Assembly: GCA_003281315.1 (NCBI GenBank)
Contig: QCCH01000004.1
Span: 62,001 to 126,000 of the forward strand
Direction: 5' to 3'
From: Prochlorococcus sp. AG-347-K20
Lineage (GTDB): Bacteria > Cyanobacteriota > Cyanobacteriia > PCC-6307 > Cyanobiaceae
Length of the DNA stretch: 64,000 nucleotides
Of the stretch, positions 9,480-18,836 are shown in pieces. A model generated the notes under the pieces. That model was not told the origin of the DNA. It saw nothing but the letters and a program-made list of their open reading frames with translations, and did no database searches. The position numbers and the translations under genes are program-made. Position 1 is the stretch's first letter, and every line of letters starts with the position of its first letter.

Positions 9480-10391
9480 TTGGCCAATTATAGATCTGGG
9501 TTTGTAACTTTACTAGGAAGGCCAAATGTAGGTAAATCTACTTTAATAAATAAATTGATTGGAGAAAAAATAACAATTACTTCTCCAATAGCGCAAACTA
9601 CTAGAAATAAATTAAAAGGAATACTTACTACAAAAAATGGGCAAATTATTTTAGTTGATACGCCAGGTGTGCATAAACCTCATCATCGACTTGGAGAGAT
9701 ATTAGTAAAAAATGCAAAATCTGCAATTAATGGAGTTGATATGGTAATTTTTGTAATTGATTCAAGTGAAGAACCTGGTAGAGGTGATGAATATATTTTG
9801 AACTTTTTAATCGCAAATAAAACTGAGTTTATTGTTGCATTAAATAAGTGGGATTTGGTTAATAAGGAATTTAGGAATTCACGATTAGATCAATATAAAA
9901 GATTTTTTGGAATTAATAGAAACTTTCAAATTGTAAGTGCTCTTCAAGGAGAAGGATGTTCTGAACTAGTCGATATGGCACTGAATTTTCTTCCAGAGGG
10001 ACCAAAACTTTATGGTGAAGAGACTATTTTCGATCAACCATTAGATAACTTATTGTCTGATTTAGTAAGAGAGCAGGTATTAATAAATACAAGAGAGGAG
10101 GTGCCTCATAGTGTCGCAGTAAAGATAGAAAAAAGAGAGGAAATAAGGAGAAAAAATGGCAAAGTTTTTACAGCTATTTTGGCTACTATTATTGTTGAAA
10201 GATCAACTCAAAAAGGCATTCTTATTGGTAAGAAAGGTTCAATGTTAAAAATGATTGGTCAGTCAGCAAGATCAAATATGTCAAAATTAATTAATAGTCC
10301 AGTTCACCTAGAGTTGTTTGTCAAAGTTGTTCCAAATTGGAGAAAAAAAGAATCAAGGTTAATTGAGTTTGGTTATGAGGAAAATTTCTAG
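9480..10391 (+). CDS. era: GTPase Era
   Basis: A 303-residue Era GTPase, which binds the 3' end of 16S rRNA during 30S maturation. G1 is GRPNVGKST (13-21), the switch region has TTRNKLKGI, G3 is DTPGVHKPHH near 60-69 and G4 is NKWD near 122-125. The C-terminal KH domain contains ILIGKKGSMLKMIG near 243-256. The start is TTG at 9480 (TTG GCC AAT TAT); no ATG occurs upstream before a stop. The stop abuts the ATG of the trmD-ispF gene with no gap (10391/10392), so the two are likely cotranscribed and translationally linked. Confidence 0.97.
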   Translation: MANYRSGFVTLLGRPNVGKSTLINKLIGEKITITSPIAQTTRNKLKGILTTKNGQIILVDTPGVHKPHHRLGEILVKNAKSAINGVDMVIFVIDSSEEPGRGDEYILNFLIANKTEFIVALNKWDLVNKEFRNSRLDQYKRFFGINRNFQIVSALQGEGCSELVDMALNFLPEGPKLYGEETIFDQPLDNLLSDLVREQVLINTREEVPHSVAVKIEKREEIRRKNGKVFTAILATIIVERSTQKGILIGKKGSMLKMIGQSARSNMSKLINSPVHLELFVKVVPNWRKKESRLIEFGYEENF

Positions 10392-11612
10392 ATGAGTGGT
10401 TTTAATTTTGATGTAATTACATTGTTCCCTAAAGCTTTTGATTTAATAAATAATTTAGGGGTCATTACAAGAGCTCTAGATAAGGATTTGATCGATGTAA
10501 ATTTACATGATTTAAGAGAATATGGAGAAGGTTCTTACAGACAAGTAGACGATAAGCCTTATGGAGGAGGAGCAGGTATGGTATTAAAACCTGAACCAAT
10601 TTATAAGGCATATGAATCAATTGGAAAATTACCTAAAAGTAAAACTTTGCTGATGACCCCACAGGGTAAAGTCTTAAAGCAAAAGGATCTTGCGAGATGG
10701 GCTACTTTGGATCAAATAATAATTATTTGTGGTCAATATGAAGGTTTTGATGAAAGGATTAGATGTTTAGCTGATGAAGAGATATCGATAGGCGATTATG
10801 TACTTTCTGGAGGTGAAATACCCGCTATATCAATAATTAATGGTTTGACTAGATTATTACCAGGAACTCTTGGCGATCCAGACTCCTTAGTCGATGAGAG
10901 TCATAATTCTTCCTTATTAGAATATCCTCAATATACGAGGCCGTTAACTTTTAAAGATATGAAAGTACCAGATATTCTTGTGAGCGGTAATCATGAAGAG
11001 ATTAAATCGTGGAGACAAAGAAAAAGTTTTGAAAGAACATTGGAGAGAAGAAGTGACTTAATTTCAAATAAAAACTACAAAAAATTCGCACAAAGTAAGA
11101 GAATAATAAAAGAATACAATCAATTCATGCAATTTAGAATAGGTAATGGATACGATATTCACAGACTAGTAGAGGATAGAGATTTAATTATTGGAGGTGT
11201 TAAATTGCATCATCCTGAAAATTTAGGATTGGATGGTCATAGTGATGCTGATGTTTTAAGTCACTCAATAATGGATGCATTATTGGGAGCACTTTCGCTA
11301 GGCGACATAGGAAAGTATTTCCCCCCATCTGATCAAAAATGGAAAAATGCTGATAGCTTGGTCTTGTTATCAAAAGTAATTGATTTGATAAGGCAAGATG
11401 GTTGGGAAATTAATAATATTGATAGTGTTCTTGTTGCTGAAAGGCCAAAAATCATGCCACACATAAAACTAATGAAAAAAAATATTTCTGAAATATTAAA
11501 TATTGATGAAAATTTAATTGGGATTAAAGCAACCACGAATGAAAAATTGGGTCCAGAAGGGAGAGAAGAGGGTATAAGTTGCCATTCAGTAGTTCTACTT
11601 GAGAAAAAATGA
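10392..11612 (+). CDS. trmD-ispF: in-frame fusion: tRNA (guanine37-N1)-methyltransferase TrmD + 2-C-methyl-D-erythritol 2,4-cyclodiphosphate synthase IspF
   Basis: One uninterrupted 406-codon frame joins two complete enzymes. Residues 1-245 are TrmD, with the SAM trefoil-knot motifs PYGGGAGMV near 57-65, [11 protein letters not shown] near 113-123 and [12 protein letters not shown] near 131-143, and a normal C-terminal domain. Residues 246-406 are IspF, with metal ligands in GYDIHRL (about 251-257) and [17 protein letters not shown], and the [11 protein letters not shown] loop near 377-387. IspF would start at the in-frame ATG at 11127 if it were separate, but no stop lies between. TrmD makes m1G37 in tRNA; IspF acts in the MEP isoprenoid pathway. 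Both domains look intact. A single-base change removing the trmD stop, or a sequencing error, are alternatives to a stable fusion. Confidence 0.93.
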   Translation: MSGFNFDVITLFPKAFDLINNLGVITRALDKDLIDVNLHDLREYGEGSYRQVDDKPYGGGAGMVLKPEPIYKAYESIGKLPKSKTLLMTPQGKVLKQKDLARWATLDQIIIICGQYEGFDERIRCLADEEISIGDYVLSGGEIPAISIINGLTRLLPGTLGDPDSLVDESHNSSLLEYPQYTRPLTFKDMKVPDILVSGNHEEIKSWRQRKSFERTLERRSDLISNKNYKKFAQSKRIIKEYNQFMQFRIGNGYDIHRLVEDRDLIIGGVKLHHPENLGLDGHSDADVLSHSIMDALLGALSLGDIGKYFPPSDQKWKNADSLVLLSKVIDLIRQDGWEINNIDSVLVAERPKIMPHIKLMKKNISEILNIDENLIGIKATTNEKLGPEGREEGISCHSVVLLEKK

Positions 11613-12055
11613 GATTTAATTTAAATATGAAAAAAAAATTTCAAAAATTTTGTTTATTATTAATTTGCTTAATAGTTTTAATTTTTCAATCTGATATTCC
11701 TAATTTAAAAGCTCTTACAATGGATAATTTTCAAAGTGAAATGGTCATAGAGGAATTAAGACTCAAAGTACCTGCCGAAGTAAAATCAGCTTGGTTAAAT
11801 GCTGAAAAAGAAATATGGGAGCCATGGTTATCTTCTCGAGATGGTTTTTTGGGAAGACAATTATTTTGGGATAAAGAAAAAGAAGAAGCTTTAATATTGG
11901 TAAATTGGAAAAGTAAAAAATTATGGAAAAGCATACCAATGTCAGAAGTAAATGTAGTTCAACAAAAATTTGAAGATAATGTTAAAGCTGCTCTAAATGT
12001 AGGCGAAAATCCTTTTGAATTAATTTATGAGGGAGAATTAGATAAGCAAAGATGA
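11609..12055 (+). CDS. secreted small protein, cyanobacterial TIGR03792-like family
   Basis: A 148-residue protein with a Sec-type signal: a lysine-rich n-region (MKKKFQKF from the internal Met 7), a hydrophobic core [12 protein letters not shown] and a likely cleavage near residue 35-37 (LKALT). The mature part contains [35 protein letters not shown], the hallmark of an uncharacterised cyanobacterial family of ABM-like proteins. The ATG overlaps the trmD-ispF stop (ATGA), so it is translationally coupled; an alternative start is the Met at 11627, which would give a cleaner signal peptide. It ends in an ATGA overlap with larB. The function is unknown. Confidence 0.8.
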   Translation: MRFNLNMKKKFQKFCLLLICLIVLIFQSDIPNLKALTMDNFQSEMVIEELRLKVPAEVKSAWLNAEKEIWEPWLSSRDGFLGRQLFWDKEKEEALILVNWKSKKLWKSIPMSEVNVVQQKFEDNVKAALNVGENPFELIYEGELDKQR

Positions 12056-12708
12056 ATTTTGATATCAAGTTTGATTTTCAAAGAAGAGATAGGCTTGGAA
12101 TCATTGAGGCTATTTGGGGGCAAGATAAAAGTATCGACCAATTAGAGAGATTATCTGAAAATGTATTAAGTAAAAATGAGGTTGTTTTTATTACTAGGAT
12201 TAGTAGTGAAAAGGCTAATTATCTTTTAGATTTGTATGATGATGCACGATTCTATGAAAAAGCAAATTGCCTAATAATTGGGAAAAATCTGAATAAAATA
12301 ACTACAAATAAAAAAGTTGCCATAATTTCTGGTGGCTCAAGTGATTTGGCAGTAACACTTGAAGCACAATTAGCGCTTGAAATTTATGGAGTGAATTGTC
12401 AATCTTTTATAGATGTTGGAGTAGCTGGACTTCATCGATTGATGAGTCAGTTAGAAGAAATCCATAAATATGATGTATTAATAGTTTGTGCTGGAATGGA
12501 AGGAGCTTTGGCAACAGTTGTGGGTGGATTGTTGCCACAACCGATAATTGCAGTTCCTATCTCAGTCGGCTACGGTGTTAGCAAAGATGGAGAAACTGCC
12601 TTAAACAGTATGTTGTCAAGTTGTTCTCCAGGTATTGCAGTTATGAATATAGATAATGGTTACGGAGCAGCAATGGCGGCCCTCAGAATTATTAAAAGTA
12701 TTTCCTAA
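12052..12708 (+). CDS. larB: LarB-like nickel-pincer cofactor biosynthesis protein (AIR-carboxylase fold)
   Basis: A 218-residue member of the LarB/COG1691 family, which carboxylates and hydrolyses nicotinate adenine dinucleotide as the first step of the nickel-pincer cofactor. The PurE-like half is clear: SGGSSDLAVTLEAQ near 97-110, VAGLHRLM near 125, CAGMEGALATVVGGL near 148-162, PISVGYGVSKDGETAL, and NIDNGYGAAMAALR at the end. The ATG overlaps the stop of the preceding secreted protein (ATGA). No larC or larE is in this window. Without those partners the true product in this organism is uncertain; annotation as a circadian phase modifier has been used for homologs. Confidence 0.88.
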   Translation: MNFDIKFDFQRRDRLGIIEAIWGQDKSIDQLERLSENVLSKNEVVFITRISSEKANYLLDLYDDARFYEKANCLIIGKNLNKITTNKKVAIISGGSSDLAVTLEAQLALEIYGVNCQSFIDVGVAGLHRLMSQLEEIHKYDVLIVCAGMEGALATVVGGLLPQPIIAVPISVGYGVSKDGETALNSMLSSCSPGIAVMNIDNGYGAAMAALRIIKSIS

Positions 12709-12712
12709 TTAA

Positions 12713-12844
12713 TTACTTTTTTTCTATTTCTAATAGGTTTTCTATCCATAAATTAAGTTGTTTTGATAGCATTCCTTCTTCTCTCATTTTGATTGCTTTT
12801 ATTACGACTTCTGTATTTATCCACTCTGGAAATCTTTTCGGCAT
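12713..12844 (-). CDS. small protein, 43 aa, unknown
   Basis: The frame starts at ATG (complement of 12842-12844) and encodes 43 residues beginning MPKRFPEWINTEVV and ending NLLEIEKK, with a helical charged middle (IKAIKMREEGMLSKQL) and two Trp. The composition looks coding rather than random. The stop is five bases from the larB stop, so the genes converge without a terminator. There is no strong ribosome-binding site. No family is recognised. Confidence 0.5.
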   Translation of the reverse strand: MPKRFPEWINTEVVIKAIKMREEGMLSKQLNLWIENLLEIEKK

Positions 12845-12911
12845 TTATTTTAATATTCAGTAATTTTAATTTGGTACAAATTTTTGTAAAAGCAAGATCT
12901 AAGTAACAAAT

Positions 12912-13079
12912 TTAATCTTTTTTGTTTGATTTTGTACCTAATCTAGACAGCTCAGTTGAAGTATGTTCACTTTCTACATTTTTTAATCTTTCAATTAGCT
13001 CAGAGAGATCTTTATGTGCTAACTCACCATTCTGTTCCCATTTAAGAGACCTTGAGTTATTATCAATTTTTTCTTTCAT
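12912..13079 (-). CDS. small hydrophilic protein, 55 aa, unknown
   Basis: The frame starts at ATG (complement of 13077-13079) and encodes 55 residues: MKEKIDNNSRSLKWEQNG, then a predicted amphipathic helix DLSELIERLKNVESEHTSTEL and a lysine-rich end. There is no signal or membrane segment. It resembles the short helical proteins common in marine picocyanobacteria, and it fills otherwise empty space between larB and thiS. No specific function is recognised, and no strong Shine-Dalgarno is present. Confidence 0.5.
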   Translation of the reverse strand: MKEKIDNNSRSLKWEQNGELAHKDLSELIERLKNVESEHTSTELSRLGTKSNKKD

Positions 13080-13191
13080 TATTAAATTTAAGTATTAAGA
13101 ATATAAAACGAAAAAAGAAGAATTTTGGTTATTGTTTCAAGCCTAAACTTAAAAAATTATGAAGATTTTTAATATATCAAGAATTTATCTT

Positions 13192-13401
13192 TTAACCACC
13201 ACCAACTATCGAAACGATTTCTAAATTATCACCATCTTTAAGCTTCACTTTTTCCCATTTCATTGAATTTATAATTAAATTATTTAACTCAACTACAATT
13301 GTGTTTGATTTATATCCCATATGGTTAAGAGCTTTAGATAGTAGAGCATTTTCTTGATCAAGTTCTATTTTTTTTTCTTCTCCATTTACCTTAATTTTCA
13401 T
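13192..13401 (-). CDS. thiS: sulfur carrier protein ThiS
   Basis: A 69-residue ubiquitin-like protein ending in Gly-Gly-Gly, the C-terminus that is adenylated and thiocarboxylated to deliver sulfur for the thiazole ring of thiamine. MKIKVNGEEKKIE at the N-terminus and KLKDGDNLEIVSIVGGG at the end fit the beta-grasp family. Its start lies inside the 3' end of thiE (11-bp overlap), so it is translated from the ribF-thiE-thiS message. The length matches the family. No thiG or thiF is in this window. Confidence 0.95.
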   Translation of the reverse strand: MKIKVNGEEKKIELDQENALLSKALNHMGYKSNTIVVELNNLIINSMKWEKVKLKDGDNLEIVSIVGGG

Positions 13402-14446
13402 GAGATAACTCTTTTAGGATCATAATAGCGTCTTCTTTAGGATCTTCAGAATTCATTAATTGCGAAACTAAGGCAAATTTTTTAAACCCATTTCTTTTTA
13501 AATATGAAATATTATTTGACTTGATCCCTCCAATAGCAAACCAAGGAATATTTAAATCCTTTGTTAATGTTTTGATATTTTCAATACCCAAAGGTTTTTT
13601 ATTCTTTTTTGTTTTAGTTTCAAATACTGGCCCTATTCCTATGTAGTCGCAACCCCCCTTAAGAGCATTTGAAATATCAATTGCATTATTTGCACTTATA
13701 CCGATAATTTTTGAATATCCTAATAGTTTTCTTGCGGTTTTTAAGTCTAAATCGTCTTGTCCAAGATGAATTCCATCCGCGTTAGATGCTAGAGCTATAT
13801 CAACTCTATCATTAACTATAAACAAAGAATTATATTTTTCACATAGATTTTTAATCTGAATTGCTTCTTGAAGACGATCTTGATCAGTTCCCGTTTTAAA
13901 TCTATGCTGAATAATTCTTACTCCCGCAATTAAAATTTCTTCTATTATTTCTAGTAAATTGTCCTTTTGATCTGTGATTACATAACAGTCATTTTCTTTT
14001 AATATTTTCTCCGACTTCTTACACTTGCTATGACTTAATAAGTCAATTTCAATAGTATAAATTTCATATCTAATTTTCGAAGCGATTTTTGAAAGCTCAT
14101 TATTCAGCGGCCTTGAGAATTCTTCTATGACTCGTAATGCTTCTTGAACTCGGGCAGAATTAGAACTTATAATTTGCTCAGAAGTTTTTCTGTTGATTTG
14201 CTCTTGATGAGTCAATCCTTTACAATTGTCCTCAATGTGATTTCTGGATTGTTTATAAACTTCTAAGTGATTTTTTCCTAAAATTTGTCTAAAATTTTTA
14301 ATCTTTTTAACATATTTTTCTTTGCCTAGGCCAAATCTAGCCCAATCCTCTAATACTCTTAGTCCTTCTCTAGCTCTATCTAGATTAGCGTCAATAATTT
14401 GATAAATTCTTAAATCTTCGGCGTCTTTAGTATTGGAATTCAACAT
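13391..14446 (-). CDS. thiE: thiamine-phosphate synthase with N-terminal extension
   Basis: The C-terminal half of this 351-residue protein (about 150-351) is ThiE, which joins HMP-PP and thiazole phosphate. Visible motifs are QHRFK near 188-192, NADGIHLGQDDLD near 223-235, IGIGPVFETKTK near 269-280 and FAIGGI near 306-311. The first 145 or so residues form a helical extra domain (YQIIDANLDRAREGLRVLEDWARF) found on cyanobacterial ThiE and absent from the roughly 210-residue E. coli enzyme; its role is not established. It overlaps thiS by 11 bp at its 3' end and follows ribF after 7 bp. Confidence 0.95.
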   Translation of the reverse strand: MLNSNTKDAEDLRIYQIIDANLDRAREGLRVLEDWARFGLGKEKYVKKIKNFRQILGKNHLEVYKQSRNHIEDNCKGLTHQEQINRKTSEQIISSNSARVQEALRVIEEFSRPLNNELSKIASKIRYEIYTIEIDLLSHSKCKKSEKILKENDCYVITDQKDNLLEIIEEILIAGVRIIQHRFKTGTDQDRLQEAIQIKNLCEKYNSLFIVNDRVDIALASNADGIHLGQDDLDLKTARKLLGYSKIIGISANNAIDISNALKGGCDYIGIGPVFETKTKKNKKPLGIENIKTLTKDLNIPWFAIGGIKSNNISYLKRNGFKKFALVSQLMNSEDPKEDAIMILKELSHEN

Positions 14447-14453
14447 TTGTAAT

Positions 14454-15377
14454 TTATATTTTATAGTTTTTAAAAATTTTTAGAGCATTATCTCTATCTT
14501 TTTTAATTTGATTAGAAAGTTGAACTATATTTTTGAACTTTATTTGAGATCTAAGTTTTTTAACTGGTTCAACAGATAAATTTAAACCATATAGATCGAT
14601 ATCTTTATTTATTAAATGAACTTCAACTGCAGATGGCAATAAAGGATTTATTGTTGGTTGAGAGCCAAGATTCATAACAGATTCAATTTTTTTGTTGGAA
14701 TTTTCTATGATTGTCCAAGATGCGTAAACTCCTTCTCCAGGTAAAAATTTTCTGCCATCTATTTCAAGATTTGCGGTAGGCCATCCTATACTTTTCCCAA
14801 TTCCTTTACCTTTAACAACCTTTCCATTAAAACTATAAGGCCTTTTAAGGATTTTGAAAGCATTTTTCAGATCACTTTTTTCTAATAGATCTCTTATTCT
14901 GCTGCTGCTGATTCTACCTTCCTTGTCTTCTAAAATTGGCGTAATTTTTAGTTTAATATCCCTATCCTTAATGATATTTTTTATTGTATTTATGTCTCCA
15001 CTTCTTCTGAAACCAAATTTAAAATTAGCACCTACAGAAATGTTTTTTGCTTGTAATTGATTTATCAAAATATCTCTTACGAATCTTTCTGCACTTAATT
15101 TGGATAGTTCCATATCAAAAGGAATTAAAACTAATTGTTCAATCCCCAGATCTTCAAGAATAGATAGCTTTTCATAGGGGAGATCAAGTCTAAGACGCGT
15201 CTCTTTATAAAGAACTTCTCGGGGATGAGGCCAGAAGCTTGCAATAGTTGGGGTATATTGATTTTCTTCAACCACACTTTTTATTAATTGTCTGTGGCCA
15301 GCATGAAGGCCATCAAAACTTCCAATAGCTATTGAGGTAGGACTCTTAACTTCAGATGGCGATATTAAAGTGATCAA
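14454..15377 (-). CDS. ribF: bifunctional riboflavin kinase / FAD synthetase
   Basis: A 307-residue RibF that phosphorylates riboflavin to FMN and adenylates FMN to FAD. The N-terminal nucleotidyltransferase half has GSFDGLHAGHRQLI near 18-31, the HxGH site, and WPHPREVL near 49-56. The C-terminal riboflavin kinase half begins near 180 with GKVVKGKGIGKSIGWPTANL, where the PTAN box binds ATP/Mg. It is the first gene of the minus-strand ribF-thiE-thiS set, so two cofactor pathways share one transcript. It is divergent from the DUF3611 gene across 68 bp. No FMN riboswitch structure was recognised upstream. Confidence 0.96.
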   Translation of the reverse strand: MITLISPSEVKSPTSIAIGSFDGLHAGHRQLIKSVVEENQYTPTIASFWPHPREVLYKETRLRLDLPYEKLSILEDLGIEQLVLIPFDMELSKLSAERFVRDILINQLQAKNISVGANFKFGFRRSGDINTIKNIIKDRDIKLKITPILEDKEGRISSSRIRDLLEKSDLKNAFKILKRPYSFNGKVVKGKGIGKSIGWPTANLEIDGRKFLPGEGVYASWTIIENSNKKIESVMNLGSQPTINPLLPSAVEVHLINKDIDLYGLNLSVEPVKKLRSQIKFKNIVQLSNQIKKDRDNALKIFKNYKI

Positions 15378-15445
15378 AAGATTACGTGCAATTTTATGAT
15401 TTTAGTGGCAAATTTGGATTGATTACAGTTTATTTAATCAAATGA

Positions 15446-15979
15446 ATGTCTGACAAAATAGATTTTCAGTCCCTTTCATTTGGAATGCGGCGCATTGGAT
15501 GGATACGCTTTTGGCTTCAGTCCATTTTAGGTGTTGTTGTTGCAGCTGTTTTGCTTTTTTCAAATGTTGTAAATAACAGCGAAGGACAACTTGGCTTAGC
15601 GCCTGGTCTATCACTTACAACAATATCCCTGATTTTACTACTTTTTAGTCTTTGGCAAGGTTGGTTAATAGTTAGAACAGGAAGAGCAATCGCAAGCAAC
15701 GCAAGACCCTCAAGAGGACAAACTGGTAAATTGATAAAACGAGGACTAATAGTTGATTTGTTTGGAATTTTGTTTGGATTAATTGGATATCAAGCTCTCA
15801 TGGGAGCCTTATTTATACAAGCATCCTCTCAAACAACTGGACAATTGATAACAGCGACATCTGATATCCCAATTACTGGTCTTGAAATATTATCAGTTCT
15901 CAGTAACACTCAAGTTATTGCTGCTCATTTTTTTGGACTTTGCTTTTCTTTATGGCTTTTAAGAAGGATTTACAAATGA
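15446..15979 (+). CDS. DUF3611 / Tic21-like membrane protein
   Basis: A 177-residue protein with four predicted spans near 22-40, 55-76, 100-122 and 152-172. A conserved-looking early segment, [20 protein letters not shown], and a [24 protein letters not shown] loop between spans 2 and 3 fit the cyanobacterial/plastid DUF3611 family, which includes the Tic21/PIC1 protein of the chloroplast inner envelope. Plant members have been implicated both in protein import and in iron uptake; the cyanobacterial role is unsettled. The last 21 bases overlap the 3' end of surE on the other strand. Confidence 0.78.
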   Translation: MSDKIDFQSLSFGMRRIGWIRFWLQSILGVVVAAVLLFSNVVNNSEGQLGLAPGLSLTTISLILLLFSLWQGWLIVRTGRAIASNARPSRGQTGKLIKRGLIVDLFGILFGLIGYQALMGALFIQASSQTTGQLITATSDIPITGLEILSVLSNTQVIAAHFFGLCFSLWLLRRIYK

Positions 15980-16768
15980 ATTATTAATTTTAGGTAAGTT
16001 GTCTAAATTACCTCTCCAAAATAAATCTGGTTCTACAGGTGTAAGAGATATTTTATTTTCTTGTATTTGAGATACATCACTAGGCCAACTCTTAGGACCG
16101 TAACCTTTAGATTTAAGATCTAAAACAACTTCGCCTGCCAACCAATAATAATCATCACCTCTCGGGTCTTCCCTTTTGGAAAATTGATTTTTATATTTTC
16201 TTACCGATAATCTTGTCCAGGATAATTCTTTTATTTTATTTTTTTCGCAAGGGGGGATATTCAAATTTAATAAAAGTGAAGATGGCCAATTATCGTTAAT
16301 TGCTTGTTCGGCAATATTCATTGCAATTTCTCCAGCAAATTCAAAATTCTTCCATTTAAAACTAGCAACACTTATTGCCATGGAGGGAACATTTTCTAAA
16401 GTGCCTTCCATAGCTGCAGCGACTGTGCCTGAACAAAAAATATCTGTCCCTAAATTGGGCCCGTGATTTATTCCAGATAGTACCAGATCAGGTTTATGAT
16501 CCAAGAGTTCTGATAGTGCTAATTTGACACAATCAGCAGGTGTGCCGGAACATCCCCAAGCTTCAATTCCTTCTTCAAATAATTCGTCAGCTTTTTCAAC
16601 TCTTAATGGGGATTGTAAAGTAAGACCATGACCAGTAGCGGATCTTTCTTGGTCAGGACATACTACTTTTACTGTATGTCCTCTTTTTTGTGCTGATTTT
16701 GCTAAAGCTCTTATACCCGCTGCGAAAACACCATCATCATTGCTAATTAATATATTTAACGGTTTCAT
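15959..16768 (-). CDS. surE: 5'/3'-nucleotidase SurE
   Basis: A 269-residue SurE, a divalent-metal nucleoside-monophosphatase active on 5'- and 3'-nucleotides. The metal-binding NDDG is at 10-13, [11 protein letters not shown] near 80-90, and the [25 protein letters not shown] block near 98-122 carries the catalytic Asn. The length is usual. It is convergent with the DUF3611 gene with a 21-bp tail-to-tail overlap and divergent from pheS (68 bp between starts). Confidence 0.96.
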   Translation of the reverse strand: MKPLNILISNDDGVFAAGIRALAKSAQKRGHTVKVVCPDQERSATGHGLTLQSPLRVEKADELFEEGIEAWGCSGTPADCVKLALSELLDHKPDLVLSGINHGPNLGTDIFCSGTVAAAMEGTLENVPSMAISVASFKWKNFEFAGEIAMNIAEQAINDNWPSSLLLNLNIPPCEKNKIKELSWTRLSVRKYKNQFSKREDPRGDDYYWLAGEVVLDLKSKGYGPKSWPSDVSQIQENKISLTPVEPDLFWRGNLDNLPKINNSFVNPS

Positions 16769-16836
16769 TAATCAAGACATTTTATTTATGGACGATATTT
16801 AAGTAAGATAAAGCAATACTTATTTTTACTATATCA

Positions 16837-17844
16837 GTGAGTCAAATTGAATCATTAAGTCAAATTGAGGAAAAACTAAATAATCTTTCTCTAACAGCAA
16901 AAAATAATATAGATAATTCTAATACTCATGAAGAACTGGATCAATTGAGAGTTTCCTTGCTAGGGAAAAAAGGTGATTTATCAATTATTTTGAAAACAAT
17001 GGGTCAATTATCTGCAACTGATAGACCAATTATTGGCCAGAAGGCAAATTTAATAAAGATAACTTTGCAAGAACTAATAACTGAAAGAAAAAATAAATTA
17101 AACAGCGAAGCATTGGATAAAAAGATTAAAAAAGAAAAAATTGATGTAACTATTCCTTCAATTGGAACACCCCCTGGGAAAAAACATCCTTTGATTTCAA
17201 CTCAAGACGAAATAATAGATATTTTTTGTGGTTTAGGATACTCAGTTGAAAGTGGCCCTGAAATAGAAACTGATTTTTATAATTTTGAATCTCTAAATAT
17301 ACCCAAAAATCATCCCGCAAGAGATATGCAGGATACTTTCTACTTAAATGAAAATCGACTTTTAAGGACCCATACTTCTCCAGTTCAGATAAGATTCTTA
17401 GAGAAAAATCCACCTCCAGTAAGAATTATTGCTCCCGGGAGAGTATATAGGAGAGATGCAGTAGATGCTACTCATTCCCCTGTATTTAATCAGGTTGAGG
17501 TTTTATGTATAGATCAAGATATTAATTTTAGTCATTTAAGAGGAACAGTTCTTACATTTTTAAAGGCCTTTTTTGGAGATATTCCTGTAAGATTTAGAGC
17601 TAGTTATTTCCCATTTACTGAACCTTCAGCAGAAGTAGACGTCCAGTGGAAAGGTAAATGGTTAGAAGTAATGGGCTGCGGAATGGTTGATCCAAAGGTC
17701 TTAGAAAGATTAGGAATAGATTCTGAGAAATGGACTGGTTTTGCAGCAGGATTAGGTGTTGAGAGATTTTGTATGGTGAGACATCAGATCGACGACATTA
17801 GAAAATTTTACACAAATGATATTAGATTCTTAGAACAGTTCTAA
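16837..17844 (+). CDS. pheS: phenylalanyl-tRNA synthetase alpha subunit
   Basis: A 335-residue class II synthetase subunit that charges tRNA-Phe with PheT. The N-terminal coiled coil (about 1-85) is followed by the catalytic core: [30 protein letters not shown] near 139, HTSPVQIR near 178 and motif 3 [12 protein letters not shown] near 310-321. The start is GTG at 16837. pheT is not adjacent, so the two subunits are unlinked, as in many cyanobacteria. nadK follows on the same strand after 70 bp. Confidence 0.97.
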   Translation: MSQIESLSQIEEKLNNLSLTAKNNIDNSNTHEELDQLRVSLLGKKGDLSIILKTMGQLSATDRPIIGQKANLIKITLQELITERKNKLNSEALDKKIKKEKIDVTIPSIGTPPGKKHPLISTQDEIIDIFCGLGYSVESGPEIETDFYNFESLNIPKNHPARDMQDTFYLNENRLLRTHTSPVQIRFLEKNPPPVRIIAPGRVYRRDAVDATHSPVFNQVEVLCIDQDINFSHLRGTVLTFLKAFFGDIPVRFRASYFPFTEPSAEVDVQWKGKWLEVMGCGMVDPKVLERLGIDSEKWTGFAAGLGVERFCMVRHQIDDIRKFYTNDIRFLEQF

Positions 17845-17914
17845 TAGTATTTAATTCTTAAATTAGGATTGTCCAACAAATTAGTTTAAGATAGTCCTAG
17901 TTTTAGTTTTTTGA

Positions 17915-18823
17915 TTGGTACGTAAAGCAGGACTAATCGTTAATGATGGAAAGGAACTAGCTGTCCAAACTGCAACTTCTATTCAAAAAAAATTGGAAAA
18001 ATCTAATTTTGAAGTTGTAAGAGTTAGTAGCTCTGGAGGGATGGTTGGTTTCGCAAATCCTGATCAACATGTTCGTCCTTTGGGATATACGAATTGTGTT
18101 CCCGAGGGGTTTGATTCATCAATGGAATTTGCAATTGTCCTTGGCGGAGATGGGACTGTACTTTCTGCTGCAAGGCAAACAGCGCCTGCTAAAATTCCAA
18201 TTCTTACAATAAATACTGGTCATTTAGGATTTCTTGCAGAAGCTTATTTATCAAACCTAGATGAGGCTGTAGATAAAATAATTGCTGGAAATTGGGATAT
18301 TGAAGAAAGAACTTGTTTCATAATTAGTGTAATGAGGAATGATCAGAGGAGATGGGAGTCTCTTTGCCTTAACGAGATGGCTCTTCATAGAGAACCTCTA
18401 ACAAGTATGTGTCACTTTGAAATTTCTATAGGACGACATGCTCCTGTGGATATTTCAGCTGATGGCGTAATTTTATCTACTCCAACTGGTTCTACCGCCT
18501 ATTCTCTAAGTGCTGGAGGACCAGTTATCACGCCTGATTGTCCAGTAGTGCAATTAACTCCAATTGCTCCACATTCATTGGCATCTAGGGCATTGGTTTT
18601 TAATGATTCAGAACCAGTAACTGTTTTTCCTGCAACTCCTGAAAGGTTAGTAATGGTTGTTGATGGAAATGCTGGTTGTTATATTTGGCCTGAAGATAGG
18701 GTTTTGATAAGAAAAAGTAAACACTCAGTAAAATTTATTAGACTTGAAGACCACGAATTTTTCCAAGTTTTAAGAAATAAACTAGGTTGGGGTTTGCCCC
18801 ATGTTGCTAAACCTGACAAATAA
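17915..18823 (+). CDS. nadK: NAD kinase
   Basis: A 302-residue ATP-NAD kinase that makes NADP. The GGDGT motif ([11 protein letters not shown] near 78-88), [11 protein letters not shown] near 102-112 and the [16 protein letters not shown] block near 187-203 are all present. The start is TTG at 17915. Cyanobacteria usually have two NAD kinases, so this is one of the two types; which one cannot be told here. It is convergent with cobL, with 13 bp between stops and no hairpin terminator seen. Confidence 0.96.
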   Translation: MVRKAGLIVNDGKELAVQTATSIQKKLEKSNFEVVRVSSSGGMVGFANPDQHVRPLGYTNCVPEGFDSSMEFAIVLGGDGTVLSAARQTAPAKIPILTINTGHLGFLAEAYLSNLDEAVDKIIAGNWDIEERTCFIISVMRNDQRRWESLCLNEMALHREPLTSMCHFEISIGRHAPVDISADGVILSTPTGSTAYSLSAGGPVITPDCPVVQLTPIAPHSLASRALVFNDSEPVTVFPATPERLVMVVDGNAGCYIWPEDRVLIRKSKHSVKFIRLEDHEFFQVLRNKLGWGLPHVAKPDK

Positions 18824-18836
18824 CAATAATTAGAAT

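Noticed and set aside
17865..17911. TAGGA...TCCTA inverted repeat between pheS and nadK as a terminator
   Set aside because: The stem is only five pairs with a long spacer; too weak to support.
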